From CADEFX01 sp046154585 (GTDB lineage: Bacteria > Pseudomonadota > Alphaproteobacteria > Rhizobiales > Hyphomicrobiaceae), in contig JBJXDX010000148.1 of the NCBI GenBank assembly GCA_046154585.1, forward strand, positions 1-64,000: 64,000 bases of DNA, given 5' to 3'. A program made the translations under genes and the position numbers. Each line of letters begins with the position of its first letter. Position 1 is the first letter of the stretch. Shown here piece by piece: positions 49,538 to 59,135 of this stretch. Below the pieces are notes generated by a model, which made no database searches, was not told the DNA's origin, and saw only the letters and a list, made by a program, of their open reading frames with translations.

Positions 49538-51214
49538 ATGTCCGACGGTTCTATCCTTCCAGTGGTTCGCTACAAGAACCCTGCGGCCGCCGCTCAATGG
49601 CTGTGCCGTGCCTATGGCTTCTGCATCCATCATGAGGCACACGGGCCGGATGGAGAAATAGCGCACGTTGTTTTGCGTTATGGGAACGATTTTGTTCTCA
49701 TCGGCCCTCCCAGCGGCACCGTCTTTGATGGTCTGATGGTGCAGCCTGTTGAAGTTGGCAATCGATCTACCCAGGCTTGCTACCTGACGATTGCCGATGT
49801 CGACGCTCACTGCGCTGAAGCCCGGAAGGTCGGCGCTCGCATTGAGATTGAGCCGTGTGACGACGATGGCGGACGCTATTACATGTGTCGCGATCTGGAT
49901 GGCCATCTTTGGAGCTTCGGCAACGCGTCTCACGGGGCCAAGCTTTCGAGACGAGAGCATTCCCCTGAAACCCACCGCCAGCGGCCCGGCGCGGTTAGCC
50001 GGACTGCAATCAGCTTGGCCATTCTGGTGGGGCTTGCCCTCGGCGGCAGCGCAACGCTCTATTTTGGTGCCGAGCCCACACAGCAAGCGATGGCCTCTCG
50101 GATCGGCGGCACCGGACAACGAGATGAATTGCGCGACGACAACGCGCGCATCTCGCTCGCACGCGACCTACGCTCGGAAGCTGAGCGCTTTGCCGCATTT
50201 GCGACGAAGCGGCTAGCGGATGCGGAAGCCATTGCCGTTGAGCTGAAAGAGAAGCTTGATGCGACCCGATCTCAGGTGGCGGAGACTTTGCGGCAAAAGC
50301 AGGTTGCGGAGCAGGCGCTCTATCTCTCCGAGATCGCCCACACCGAGCAAACAAATAACAACCAGAAAGCACTCGACGCCGCAGTGCAAGCCAAAGATCA
50401 AGCATCACGCGCGCTCCTTTTTGAACGCCAACGGGCGCTGGAGGCTCAGACGGCCCTTGACCATGCCCTGCAAAAACTGGCGGGTGAGGATACCCAACGA
50501 ATGCCCATCGAACTGGCAAGACTGAAAGATGCAAATCTCAGGTCTGAGCAAGCGGTGGCGCTCGCCAGCGCCCAGCTCGCTGCCGCTCAGAGCGCAGAAG
50601 CGGGGCTGCGAGAGAAACTTGATGGAGCAGAACGCCACCTGAACGACTTGCGGTTGCGAGCGACTGAACTGGAAGGGGAACTCAAGGCCGCAAGATTGGG
50701 AGCGGAAAAGGCTGCCGAAGCGGCAAAGGGGGCGCTGGCTGCGGCTCAATCCAACGAGACAGCGTTGCGGTCGAAACTGCATCTCGTCGAAACGGAGCTT
50801 GCGGCCCTGCAAGCCTCGCGCAGCAAGCAGTCCACCAAGATAGCTCGCCTTGAAGGAGCCAAGCCCGACATCCGGCCAATGCCCAAGGCGTCAGAGAACG
50901 GTGCACAGTCGGCGTGCAGCCGAGCCGTTCGTGACATTGCGCTCAAACATCATCAGGGGACGGAGGCTTGGCAGTCGCAGATCGCAAACCAGTTGTGCGA
51001 GGGGACAAATGCGACACAAGAGCCGGCCAAGTGCGTTGCACAGCTTCTGGCCGGAAAGGTGGATTGGGGTGGCGGCACGCAATGGAAAGTCGGCAATGCG
51101 GTCAGGCTATGTGCCCGCAGTCAGAACTCAGCCGCTACACTCACGTGCTTCTCGCGCCAAGTCGCCGCCAAGGGAAGTTGGCAAGGCGCCATTGCAGCGT
51201 GTTCATCGACCTGA
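49538..51214 (+). CDS. VOC-domain, transmembrane, coiled-coil, Cys-rich fusion protein
   Basis: A 558-residue protein of unusual build. Residues about 5-130 form a glyoxalase/VOC domain (ILPVVRYKNPAAAAQWLCRA; DGGRYYMCRDLDGHLWSFGN). A membrane span follows at about 156-177 (ISLAILVGLALGGSATLYFG), then a long Ala/Glu/Gln/Lys-rich coiled coil (about 190-440), and a C-terminal 100-residue domain with six cysteines in C-x(n)-W patterns (WGGGTQWKVGNAVRLC). The VOC part would be cytoplasmic and the rest periplasmic if one span. Function is unknown. It may be a scaffold or sensor at the envelope. ATG 49538 is used; the longer frame to 49469 is unconserved-looking. Confidence 0.7.
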   Translation: MSDGSILPVVRYKNPAAAAQWLCRAYGFCIHHEAHGPDGEIAHVVLRYGNDFVLIGPPSGTVFDGLMVQPVEVGNRSTQACYLTIADVDAHCAEARKVGARIEIEPCDDDGGRYYMCRDLDGHLWSFGNASHGAKLSRREHSPETHRQRPGAVSRTAISLAILVGLALGGSATLYFGAEPTQQAMASRIGGTGQRDELRDDNARISLARDLRSEAERFAAFATKRLADAEAIAVELKEKLDATRSQVAETLRQKQVAEQALYLSEIAHTEQTNNNQKALDAAVQAKDQASRALLFERQRALEAQTALDHALQKLAGEDTQRMPIELARLKDANLRSEQAVALASAQLAAAQSAEAGLREKLDGAERHLNDLRLRATELEGELKAARLGAEKAAEAAKGALAAAQSNETALRSKLHLVETELAALQASRSKQSTKIARLEGAKPDIRPMPKASENGAQSACSRAVRDIALKHHQGTEAWQSQIANQLCEGTNATQEPAKCVAQLLAGKVDWGGGTQWKVGNAVRLCARSQNSAATLTCFSRQVAAKGSWQGAIAACSST

Positions 51215-51312
51215 TCCGTTCAAAGCGCAAGAAAGCGCTTTGTAGTGCGATCCAAAGCGACGCGACTTGAGCCCTTGCGTCAAACAGCGATCGCTTCGAT
51301 GGGCTTCACACT

Positions 51313-52611
51313 CTACCCGTGCCGCGCCTTCGATGCCTCCAGCACGTCGGCGTACGTACGCAGCCCCGTCGTCGGCGCCGAGACGAGCACCGCCATATTG
51401 CCGGGTTTATGCACGTTCTTCCGCATTCGCATGTGCGCCTTGGGGATCTGATCCCAGGGGAACACCTCCGACATGCACGGGTCGATGCGGCGCTCGACGA
51501 CCATCCGGTTGGCCTGGCTCGCCTGCAGCAGATTGGCGAAATGCGAGCCCTGCACGCGCTTCTGATGCATCCAGAGATACCGCGCATCCATGGTGAGATT
51601 GTATCCGGTGGTGCCGGCGCAGATCACCACCATGCCGCCGCGCTTCACCACCAGCACCGACACCGGGAACGTCGATTCGCCCGGATGCTCGAACACGAAG
51701 TCGACGTTGTTGCCTTTGCCCGTGATATCCCAGATGGCCTTGCCGAAATTGCGCGTTTCCTTCATCCAGGCCGCATACTCGGGCGTATTCACCGCCGGCA
51801 TCTGGCCCCAGCAGTTGAACTTCTTGCGGTTGACGACGCCCTTGGCGCCCAGGCTCATGACGAAGTCGCGCTTGTCATCCTCCGACACCACGCCGATGGC
51901 GTTGGCGCCGGCCGCGGCACACAACTGCACGGCCATCGATCCGAGACCGCCGCTGCCGCCCCACACCAGCACATTGTGTCCGGGGCGCAGAATATGCGGG
52001 CGATGCCCGAACAGCATGCGGTAGGCCGTCGCAAGCACCAGCGTGTAGCAGGCGCTCTCTTCCCACGTCAGATGCCTCGGCCGCTCCATGAGCTGGCGAT
52101 CCTGCACGCGTGCGAACTGCGCGAACGACCCATCGGGCGTCTCGTAGCCCCAGATGCGCTGCGACGGCGAGAACATCGGATCGCCGCCGTTGCACTCCTC
52201 ATCGTCGCCATCATCTTGATTGCAGTGGATAACGACCTCGTCGCCAACCTTCCACCGCTTCACCTTCGAGCCTACGGCCCACACGATGCCCGAGGCATCG
52301 GAGCCGGCGATGTGGATGGGATTCTTGTGCACGTCGCGGATCGGCGAGATCGGCGTCCCGAGTGCCGCCCACACGCCGTTGTAGTTGACGCCCGCCGCCA
52401 TCACGAGGACGAGCACATCGTGGCTGTCGAGCGTCCACGTCGGCACTACCTCGACCTGCATGGCCTGATCGGGCTCGCCGTGCCGTTCCTCGCGGATCGC
52501 CCACGCGTACATCTGCTTGGGAACATGTCCCAGCGGTGGGATCTCACCGACCTCATACAGATCCTTCAGTGTCTCAGGCTGCGCCGCCTTGGGCTGTGCG
52601 TCCTGCTGCAT
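51313..52611 (-). CDS. ccr: Crotonyl-CoA carboxylase/reductase
   Basis: A 432-residue medium-chain dehydrogenase-type enzyme that reductively carboxylates crotonyl-CoA to ethylmalonyl-CoA with NADPH and CO2, the key step of the ethylmalonyl-CoA pathway. Diagnostic segments are KDLYEVGEIPPLGHVPKQMY at the start, GSDASGIVWAVG, NVLVWGGSGGLGSMAVQLC for NADPH, and FVFEHPGESTFPVSVLV. Full length. It diverges from ecm across a 235-bp promoter region. Confidence 0.95.
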   Translation of the reverse strand: MQQDAQPKAAQPETLKDLYEVGEIPPLGHVPKQMYAWAIREERHGEPDQAMQVEVVPTWTLDSHDVLVLVMAAGVNYNGVWAALGTPISPIRDVHKNPIHIAGSDASGIVWAVGSKVKRWKVGDEVVIHCNQDDGDDEECNGGDPMFSPSQRIWGYETPDGSFAQFARVQDRQLMERPRHLTWEESACYTLVLATAYRMLFGHRPHILRPGHNVLVWGGSGGLGSMAVQLCAAAGANAIGVVSEDDKRDFVMSLGAKGVVNRKKFNCWGQMPAVNTPEYAAWMKETRNFGKAIWDITGKGNNVDFVFEHPGESTFPVSVLVVKRGGMVVICAGTTGYNLTMDARYLWMHQKRVQGSHFANLLQASQANRMVVERRIDPCMSEVFPWDQIPKAHMRMRKNVHKPGNMAVLVSAPTTGLRTYADVLEASKARHG

Positions 52612-52846
52612 CGTCCCCTCCGGACTCGGTCATTGCAGTGCAAAAACAATCCTGCTCCAATTTCGGTTCGGACGCCAAATCAATTTTGCGCTGCACCATG
52701 CTCTGCCTTAGTCGAAGTCAGGCCTTTCAGCCCCATTGAACAAGCCCCTTTGGGTCGATTGCCTAGAGACAGGGCACCTGCGATACTGCAGCGCAGCAAG
52801 CTTGACCGTCGCGGTCATTGCATCACTTGCCGGCGGAGAGGCGACC

Positions 52847-54808
52847 ATGCAGCAGCGTCGGGATGAGCCCTGGCTCTTTCGCACCTACGCCGGGCATTCG
52901 ACGGCCGCCAAATCGAACGCCCTCTATCGCCAGAACCTCGCCAAGGGCCAGACGGGCCTGTCCATCGCCTTCGATCTTCCGACCCAGACCGGATACGACG
53001 CCGATCACGAGCTGGCGCGCGGTGAGGTCGGCAAGGTCGGCGTCCCCATCTCGCACCTGGGCGACATGCGCGCGCTGTTCGAGGGCATCCCCCTCGACCG
53101 CATGAACACGTCCATGACCATCAACGCCACCGCCGCGTGGCTGCTGGCGCTCTACGTGGCCGCGGCGGAAGCGCAGGGCGTCGACCGCGCCAAGCTCACC
53201 GGCACGATCCAGAACGACATCATCAAGGAATATCTGTCGCGCGGCACTTACGTGTTCCCGCCCGCGCCGTCGCTCCGCCTGATCAAGGACACGATCGTTT
53301 TTTCCTGCCGCGACGTGCCGAAGTGGAACCCCACCAACGTCTGCTCCTATCACCTGCAGGAAGCCGGCGCGACGCCGGTGCAGGAGCTCGCCTTTGCTCT
53401 GGCCACCGCACAAGCCGTGCTCGACACGGTCAAGCAGTCCGGTGAAATTCCCGATGCCGAGTTTCCCCAGATCGTCGGCCGCATCTCGTTCTTCGTAAAC
53501 GCAGGCCTGCGGTTCATCACCGAGATCTGCAAGATGCGCGCCTTCACCGAGCTGTGGGACGAGATCTGCAGGACACGCTATGGCGTCGAGGATGCCAAGC
53601 TGCGCCGCTTCCGCTACGGCGTGCAGGTCAACTCCCTCGGCCTGACCGAGCAGCAGCCGGAAAACAACGTCTATCGCATCCTGCTGGAGACGCTCGCCGT
53701 CACGCTGTCCAAGAGCGCCCGCGCCCGCGCCGTGCAACTTCCGGCCTGGAACGAGGCCATGGGCCTGCCCAGACCCTGGGACCAGCAATGGTCGCTGCGC
53801 ATGCAGCAAATTCTAGCCTACGAGACCGATCTCCTCGAATTCGGCGACATCTTCAACGGATCGACGGAGATCGCCCGCAAGGTCGATGAGCTGAAAGCCG
53901 AGGCGCGCGCCGAGCTGACGCGCATCGAGGACATGGGCGGCGCCGTCGCCGCGATCGACTACATGAAGCAGCGGCTCGTCGAGAGCAACGCTCTGCGCGT
54001 CAACAGGATCGAGACCGGCGAGCAAGTCGTCGTCGGCGTCAACCGCTGGACCGAGACGGAGCCGTCGCCGCTCGCTGGCGAGGGTGCCATCCAGACCATC
54101 GACGAGAACACCGAGCGCGAGCAGATCGAGCGTCTTCGCGCCTGGCGGTCACAGCGCGATGCCGCCGCCGTCGAACGCGCCCTTGACGATCTCACCCGCG
54201 CCGCCAAGGAAGGCCTCAACATCATGGAGCCGTCCATCGCCTGCGCCCGCGCCGGCGTGACGACCGGTGAATGGGGCGCCCGCCTGCGCAGCGTGTTCGG
54301 CGAATACCGCGCGCCGACCGGCGTGGCCGGCGCCTCGGCAGGCGCCGTGAGCGGCATCGACGATGTGCGCCGCAGGGTCGATGCCCTGTCCGAAAAGCTC
54401 GGCCGCCGCATCAAGCTGCTCGTCGGCAAGCCGGGCCTCGACGGCCATTCCAACGGCGCCGAGCAGATTGCCGTGCGCGCGCGCGACTGCGGCATGGAGG
54501 TTGTCTACGAAGGCATCCGCCTCACGCCGGCCCAGATCGTGCGTGCCGCCGTCGAGGAAAGCGCGCATGTCGTCGGCGTCTCCATCCTGTCGGGCAGCCA
54601 CGTCTCCCTGATGCGGGACGTCATGGAGCACATGCGCACGGAGGGCATCGACGACGTGCCCGTGGTGGTCGGCGGCATCATTCCCCCAGAGGACGCCAAG
54701 CTGCTGCGCACTCTGGGCGTCGCCGCGGTCTACACGCCCAAGGACTTCGAGATGAACACCATCATGGGCGACATCGTCACCCTGGTCGCCGCCCGCGCCG
54801 ACGCTTAA
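52847..54808 (+). CDS. ecm: Ethylmalonyl-CoA mutase
   Basis: A 653-residue B12-dependent mutase converting ethylmalonyl-CoA to methylsuccinyl-CoA. The catalytic domain starts DEPWLFRTYAGHSTAAKSNA and holds FDLPTQTGYDADHE and MNTSMTINATAAWLLALY. The C-terminal B12 domain (from about residue 510) has KPGLDGHSNGAEQIA, with DGHSNG as the DxHxxG cobalamin motif, and GSHVSLM. The pathway context with ccr and mcd argues for Ecm over methylmalonyl-CoA mutase. ATG 52847 is preceded by GGAGAG; an earlier ATG (52736) would add a non-conserved end. Confidence 0.92.
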   Translation: MQQRRDEPWLFRTYAGHSTAAKSNALYRQNLAKGQTGLSIAFDLPTQTGYDADHELARGEVGKVGVPISHLGDMRALFEGIPLDRMNTSMTINATAAWLLALYVAAAEAQGVDRAKLTGTIQNDIIKEYLSRGTYVFPPAPSLRLIKDTIVFSCRDVPKWNPTNVCSYHLQEAGATPVQELAFALATAQAVLDTVKQSGEIPDAEFPQIVGRISFFVNAGLRFITEICKMRAFTELWDEICRTRYGVEDAKLRRFRYGVQVNSLGLTEQQPENNVYRILLETLAVTLSKSARARAVQLPAWNEAMGLPRPWDQQWSLRMQQILAYETDLLEFGDIFNGSTEIARKVDELKAEARAELTRIEDMGGAVAAIDYMKQRLVESNALRVNRIETGEQVVVGVNRWTETEPSPLAGEGAIQTIDENTEREQIERLRAWRSQRDAAAVERALDDLTRAAKEGLNIMEPSIACARAGVTTGEWGARLRSVFGEYRAPTGVAGASAGAVSGIDDVRRRVDALSEKLGRRIKLLVGKPGLDGHSNGAEQIAVRARDCGMEVVYEGIRLTPAQIVRAAVEESAHVVGVSILSGSHVSLMRDVMEHMRTEGIDDVPVVVGGIIPPEDAKLLRTLGVAAVYTPKDFEMNTIMGDIVTLVAARADA

Positions 54809-54881
54809 GCGTTCCATACGCGCGTTGCACGTGGGGCCTTGCCATAGCTACTGTGGCGGATCGTTGATCGAGGGGTTCCCC

Positions 54882-56330
54882 ATGAAGCTCGCCGAATACG
54901 CCGCCTTCGATGCCCTGGGTCTGGCAGACTTGGTCGCTCGCAAGCAGGTCACGCCAAAAGAGCTGGCGCGGACCGCAGCGCAAGCCATGGAAAAGGCCAA
55001 CCCCACGATCAAGGCCGTCGTCGAGACCTACGCCGACCGCATCGACGACCTGGACGAGTCGAGCCTCGGCTCCGGCCCCTTCCGCGGCGTGCCATTCCTC
55101 ACCAAGGACGTATTCGGCCACGAGAAGGGCCGCAGAATCGAGTTCGGCTCCCGCCTCTGCGCTGGCATGACGGTAGAAACCGGCACCTATTTCGTCGACC
55201 AGCTCAAGGCGTCCGGCGTGAACATCCTCGGCCGCTCCGCCGCGCCCGAATACTCCATGTCGGCGACGACCGAGAGCGCCATGTTCGGCAACACCTCGAA
55301 CCCGTGGAAGCAGGGCTATTCCGCCGGCGGTTCGACCGGCGGCGGCCAGGCAGCCGTAACCTCCGGCATGGTGCCGATCGCGCACGGCTCCGACATCGGC
55401 GGCTCCATCCGCATTCCGGCAAGCTGGTGCGGCGGCGTCGGCCTGAAGCCCTCGCGCGGCCGCGTCTCCATCGGCCCGGTCGTCGACGAGGGCGGCTTCG
55501 GCTACTCGATGAATTTCATCCAGGCCAAGACCGTGCGCGATGCAGCCGCTATGCTCGATTGCGTCTCGCACCCGCAGATCGGCGATCCCTTCATCATTCC
55601 GAAGCCGACGGAGGCCTACGCGGCCCTTGCGCGCAAGAATCCCGGCAAGCTCAAGATCGGCCTCGTGCTCACCGAGATGTTCGGCGTGAAGGTCGATCCG
55701 GAGGTCGCCGCGGCCGTCAAGGAAACGGGCAAAGTGCTCGCCGGCATGGGTCACACGGTCGAGGCCACCGAGACCGACATCGGCGGCCTCGACGCGCTGC
55801 GCGCGGTCAATCACCTGTTCTTCTTCGCCTTCGACGCCCGCCTCGAAGGCTACGCCAAACGCACCGGCGTCAAGATCGGCCCGGACTCGCTGGAGCCCGT
55901 GATCCTCTCGATCTACGAATGGTCGAAAACCATCACGCCCGCGCAGTTCATGGGCGCACTTGCCGCCGCCAACACCGCACGGCGCAAGATGGCGCGCATC
56001 TTTGCTCGCTACGATGTGATGCTGTCGCCGACCACGTCGCGCGTCTCCGAGCCGTGGGGCAACTACAATCTCAGCAAGCCGGGCGTCACCGCCGCCAACG
56101 TCGTCGACGAGCTCTTCGCCATCCCGTGCCAGTTCACCGTACCGCACAACATCATGGGCACGCCCGCGATGTCGCTGCCGCTCGCCATGCACTCGACCGG
56201 CGTCCCGATCGGTGTGCAGATCGCCGCCAAGCCAGCCGACGAGCACGTACTCCTCCAGCTCGCCACCGCGCTCGAACAGGCCATGTCGTGGGCTGGCCGA
56301 ACGCCGCCGCTGCACGTGTCACGGATGTAA
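54882..56330 (+). CDS. Amidase signature family enzyme
   Basis: A 482-residue amidase. The Ser-cisSer-Lys triad is visible: Lys in PFLTKDVFG (near 77), and the two serines in GYSAGGSTGGGQAAV and HGSDIGGSIRIPASWCG (near 150-180). Substrates in the family vary (amides, acyl-tRNA, indoleacetamide), so the reaction here is open. It lies 73 bp after ecm; whether it is in the same transcript is not clear. Confidence 0.88.
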   Translation: MKLAEYAAFDALGLADLVARKQVTPKELARTAAQAMEKANPTIKAVVETYADRIDDLDESSLGSGPFRGVPFLTKDVFGHEKGRRIEFGSRLCAGMTVETGTYFVDQLKASGVNILGRSAAPEYSMSATTESAMFGNTSNPWKQGYSAGGSTGGGQAAVTSGMVPIAHGSDIGGSIRIPASWCGGVGLKPSRGRVSIGPVVDEGGFGYSMNFIQAKTVRDAAAMLDCVSHPQIGDPFIIPKPTEAYAALARKNPGKLKIGLVLTEMFGVKVDPEVAAAVKETGKVLAGMGHTVEATETDIGGLDALRAVNHLFFFAFDARLEGYAKRTGVKIGPDSLEPVILSIYEWSKTITPAQFMGALAAANTARRKMARIFARYDVMLSPTTSRVSEPWGNYNLSKPGVTAANVVDELFAIPCQFTVPHNIMGTPAMSLPLAMHSTGVPIGVQIAAKPADEHVLLQLATALEQAMSWAGRTPPLHVSRM

Positions 56331-56359
56331 CCGACTCTCCTTTAGCTGCCGCACGAGGC

Positions 56360-56550
56360 ACTGGGTTCCGGGTCGCTCGCGGGAGCCGATGCCTTACATC
56401 CGTTTGCCCATCTCGGGCCCGCGCTTGCCCGGGATGACAGTGTAGCGCGCACTGTCGCGCCTCAGTCTAGGTTGTCATCCCGGGCGAGCATCCATGCGGA
56501 GCATGGCTCCGCCATGAAGCGAGACCCGGGACCCAGGGCCGCGAAGCACA
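56360..56550. repeat. Dispersed palindromic repeat R4
   Basis: Two inverted units meet here: the left ends TTGCCCGGGATGACAGTGTA and the right begins TTGTCATCCCGGGCGAGCAT and runs to GAGACCCGGGACCCAGGG. An inner short hairpin is ATGCGGAGCATGGCTCCGCCAT. The related units are R1-R3. The 325-bp gap between the amidase and the transporter gene holds only this. Confidence 0.7.
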
Positions 56551-56655
56551 GGCGCCACGGCTGAATGCCTCAGCCCAGCACCCAGCCACATCCCGACTTC
56601 CCATTTCGACTGCCACGTCTCATAACGGACGCCCCACCACGTCGCGGTCCTGCTG

Positions 56656-57615
56656 ATGCTTGCCGTCTTCTCGCTCGTCGCGCCGATTTTCGGCCTGATC
56701 GGCCTTGGCCTGTTGACGGCCAAGATCCGGTGGCTCGACGCGAGCGCCGGGCGGATTCTGGCCCAATTTGGCTACAAGGTCGCGATGCCGGCGCTGTTGT
56801 TCCGGACGCTGTCTTCCGTCGGCATGCCCGAAGCCTCACCACTCAGCCTCATCGCCTCCTACGTCCTGGCGATAACGGCGACCTGGCTTCTTGCGACGCT
56901 CGCGACGCGCGTCATCCTGCGCAGACCTGCCGGCGACGCCCCTTCGATCGCCATGGGCTCGTGCTTCGGCAACGGCGTGATGCTCGGCATTCCTCTGCTG
57001 CTCGGTGCCTTCGGCAACGCGGCCGCGACGCCGATAGCCGTCCTCGTCACTATCGAGACCATCTATCTCTGGGTCCTCGCGACGCTCCACATGGAAGTCG
57101 CGTCACGCGGCATCGGATCGATCTCGTTTGGCGCGGTGTGGGCCATTCTCCGTGACGTTGCCACCAATCCGATGGTCGCTTCCATCACTCTCGGCATTGC
57201 CTGGGCCGCGACTGGCCTCACAATTCCTCCACTCGCCGATCGCCTCCTGGCGCTTCTCGCCCAGTCGGCGGTCCCCGTCTCACTGTTCGCTCTCGGCATG
57301 ACACTCGCCGCCTACGGCATTGCCGGCCAGATCCGCACCCTGTCGCTCATTCTCATCCTCAAGATGGCGATCTACCCTGCGATGGCGCTGCTGCTCGCGC
57401 ACCACGTGTTCGAGCTGCCGCCGGCGTGGACCGCGGCATTGCTCGTCTTCACATCGATGCCTGTCGGTGCCAATGCCTTCGTGTTCGCGGCCCGCTATGA
57501 TCGCGCCATCGGCTCCGTTTCCGCAGCCGTGGCCGTCAGCACAGCCATCGCCGTCGTCAGCGTGACCGCGATCCTCGCAGTGCTGCAAATAATGGGGCTG
57601 GTCGCCACGCCGTAG
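56656..57615 (+). CDS. AEC-family (auxin efflux carrier-type) transporter
   Basis: A 319-residue inner membrane protein with about ten spans in two five-span halves. The GLGLLTAKIRWL loop near residue 16, MGSCFGNGVMLGIPLLLGAF near 100, and MPVGANAFVFAARYD near 285 match bacterial AEC permeases, which move organic acids such as malate or malonate. The substrate is unknown. Confidence 0.88.
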   Translation: MLAVFSLVAPIFGLIGLGLLTAKIRWLDASAGRILAQFGYKVAMPALLFRTLSSVGMPEASPLSLIASYVLAITATWLLATLATRVILRRPAGDAPSIAMGSCFGNGVMLGIPLLLGAFGNAAATPIAVLVTIETIYLWVLATLHMEVASRGIGSISFGAVWAILRDVATNPMVASITLGIAWAATGLTIPPLADRLLALLAQSAVPVSLFALGMTLAAYGIAGQIRTLSLILILKMAIYPAMALLLAHHVFELPPAWTAALLVFTSMPVGANAFVFAARYDRAIGSVSAAVAVSTAIAVVSVTAILAVLQIMGLVATP

Positions 57616-57623
57616 CGCGAGCA

Positions 57624-58079
57624 TTAAGCCGCAAGCCTGCGCCCGCCGATCAATACCACCGCCGGCCGCATCGCTTCCGCGCGGCTCAGGCTCGGCATCA
57701 CCTCGGCCAAATCTTTCATGATTTGCGAGAGTGTGAACTCGGCGGCGTCGAGTTGCACGCTCGCGGCAGCCTGGTAGTCGGCGGCGGCGCGAGCCCCGCC
57801 GATGTTGGCAGCGATGACGGCCGTCAGGCGCTGCCAATGCTGACCCGTGGCCGCCGGCGCGGCGCAAATCTCAATCGTCTTGCATGACGCAAGGGCGGTT
57901 CGCGCGTCAACGACTTTCAAGCTAGGGCGTCGGATCGTGCCGCGCTCGCCTGACAAAACTTGCTTCGACACCAGCACAAGAGGCGCCGTGGCGGCCATCA
58001 GGGCAGCACCGATCGTCGTCAGCGGATCCCAGGCGGTGCCAGCCAGCCAAAAGAGAAACGGTTTCACGGTCGCGACCAT
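57624..58079 (-). CDS. Hypothetical protein (151 aa)
   Basis: A 151-residue protein. The first 45 residues hold hydrophobic runs (KPFLFWLAGTAWDPLTTIGA; LMAATAPLVLVSKQVL) that may be one or two membrane spans; the remainder is helical with two Cys (ASCKTIEICAAP). The family is not recognised. The sequence upstream (58080-58200) is unusually AT-rich and probably carries the promoter. It converges on the transporter gene. Confidence 0.55.
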   Translation of the reverse strand: MVATVKPFLFWLAGTAWDPLTTIGAALMAATAPLVLVSKQVLSGERGTIRRPSLKVVDARTALASCKTIEICAAPAATGQHWQRLTAVIAANIGGARAAADYQAAASVQLDAAEFTLSQIMKDLAEVMPSLSRAEAMRPAVVLIGGRRLAA

Positions 58080-58241
58080 TTATGTTGTCGGCACATCAGT
58101 TTTGGGCGGATAATGCCAAGTGTTTCACAAATACGAATAAGTTGAGATATATCTTTTATTGAGTGGCTTTATAAATCGTTAACGTCGAGTTGAATGTAAA
58201 TCTAATTATCCAATTGCAGCAGAAACTTGCGCGATGGGGGG

Positions 58242-59135
58242 TTATCGGTCCATTCCGACCAGCCGCCTGATGTCCTCTACGCTCAAACCCTGCGCGCGCA
58301 GATCCTTTAGTCCGGGAGCACCGGCACTCTTGGCCAGCTTCTGCCCGGACGCGTCGGCAATCAGGCGATGATGCCGATAAACCGGCTCTGGCAAGTCGAG
58401 CAGGACCTGCAGCAGGCGATGAATGTCGGTCGCCGCGTAGAGGTCCTGCCCGCGTACGACATGCGTTATGCCCTGGCGCGAATCGTCGACCACGACCGAC
58501 AGGTGGTAGCTCGTCGGCACATCTTTCCGCTGGATGACGACATCGCCCCAACGCTGCGGGTCTGCCGCAACACGATGCGGCTGCAAATGCGCGTCCCATT
58601 CCACGAACTCCAGCGGCGCCCCACCGAGCTTGGCCTGCGCGAGCGCCACGGCCTTCTCGACATCGATCCGCATGGCGAACGGTTCGCCGGCCCCTATCCG
58701 CCGCTCGGCGTCGCCTGCGGAAAGCGTCTTGTGCAAACCGGGATAGACCGGCGCGCCCTCGGGATCCAATGGCCTCGGACATGCCGCCTGCGCCGCTGCG
58801 ATCTCGGCGCGCGTGGCAAAGCAGCGGTACAGAACGCCCATCGCCTCGAGGCGCATCGCGGCCGCAACATAGTCTTCGACATGCCGCGACTGCCGCAGGA
58901 CCGGCATCTCCCATTCGAGCCCGAGCCAGCGGAGATCGTCGTAGATCCCCTCCACGAATTCCTCGCGCGAGCGGCCGGGATCGATGTCCTCGATGCGCAG
59001 CAGAAACCGCCCGCCCAATCGCCGTGCGGTATCGAATGCCAGGAGCGCACTGTAGGCATGTCCGAGATGCAGCGGGCCGTTCGGCGACGGAGCAAAGCGC
59101 AAGACCGGCTGCGTCTCGGATCTGTCGCTGTTCAA
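58242..59135 (-). CDS. gluQ: Glutamyl-Q tRNA(Asp) synthetase
   Basis: A 297-residue truncated glutamyl-tRNA synthetase that attaches glutamate to queuosine in tRNA(Asp). RFAPSPNGPLHLGHAYSALL carries the HIGH-type motif, RIEDIDPGR follows, and SGQKLAKSAG is the KMSKS-like motif. The anticodon-binding part is absent, as in the family. No ATG is available; TTG 59135 overlaps the upstream stop (TTGA) and has GGGGGAAA upstream. Longer frames run through the upstream gene. Confidence 0.9.
   Translation of the reverse strand: MNSDRSETQPVLRFAPSPNGPLHLGHAYSALLAFDTARRLGGRFLLRIEDIDPGRSREEFVEGIYDDLRWLGLEWEMPVLRQSRHVEDYVAAAMRLEAMGVLYRCFATRAEIAAAQAACPRPLDPEGAPVYPGLHKTLSAGDAERRIGAGEPFAMRIDVEKAVALAQAKLGGAPLEFVEWDAHLQPHRVAADPQRWGDVVIQRKDVPTSYHLSVVVDDSRQGITHVVRGQDLYAATDIHRLLQVLLDLPEPVYRHHRLIADASGQKLAKSAGAPGLKDLRAQGLSVEDIRRLVGMDR

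Noticed and set aside
51319..52866. 515-codon plus-strand frame over ccr
   Set aside because: Antisense shadow of crotonyl-CoA carboxylase/reductase; it reads mainly His/Arg/Ala.
54777..56315. 512-codon minus-strand frame over the amidase gene
   Set aside because: Antisense shadow; the plus-strand frame carries the intact amidase triad.
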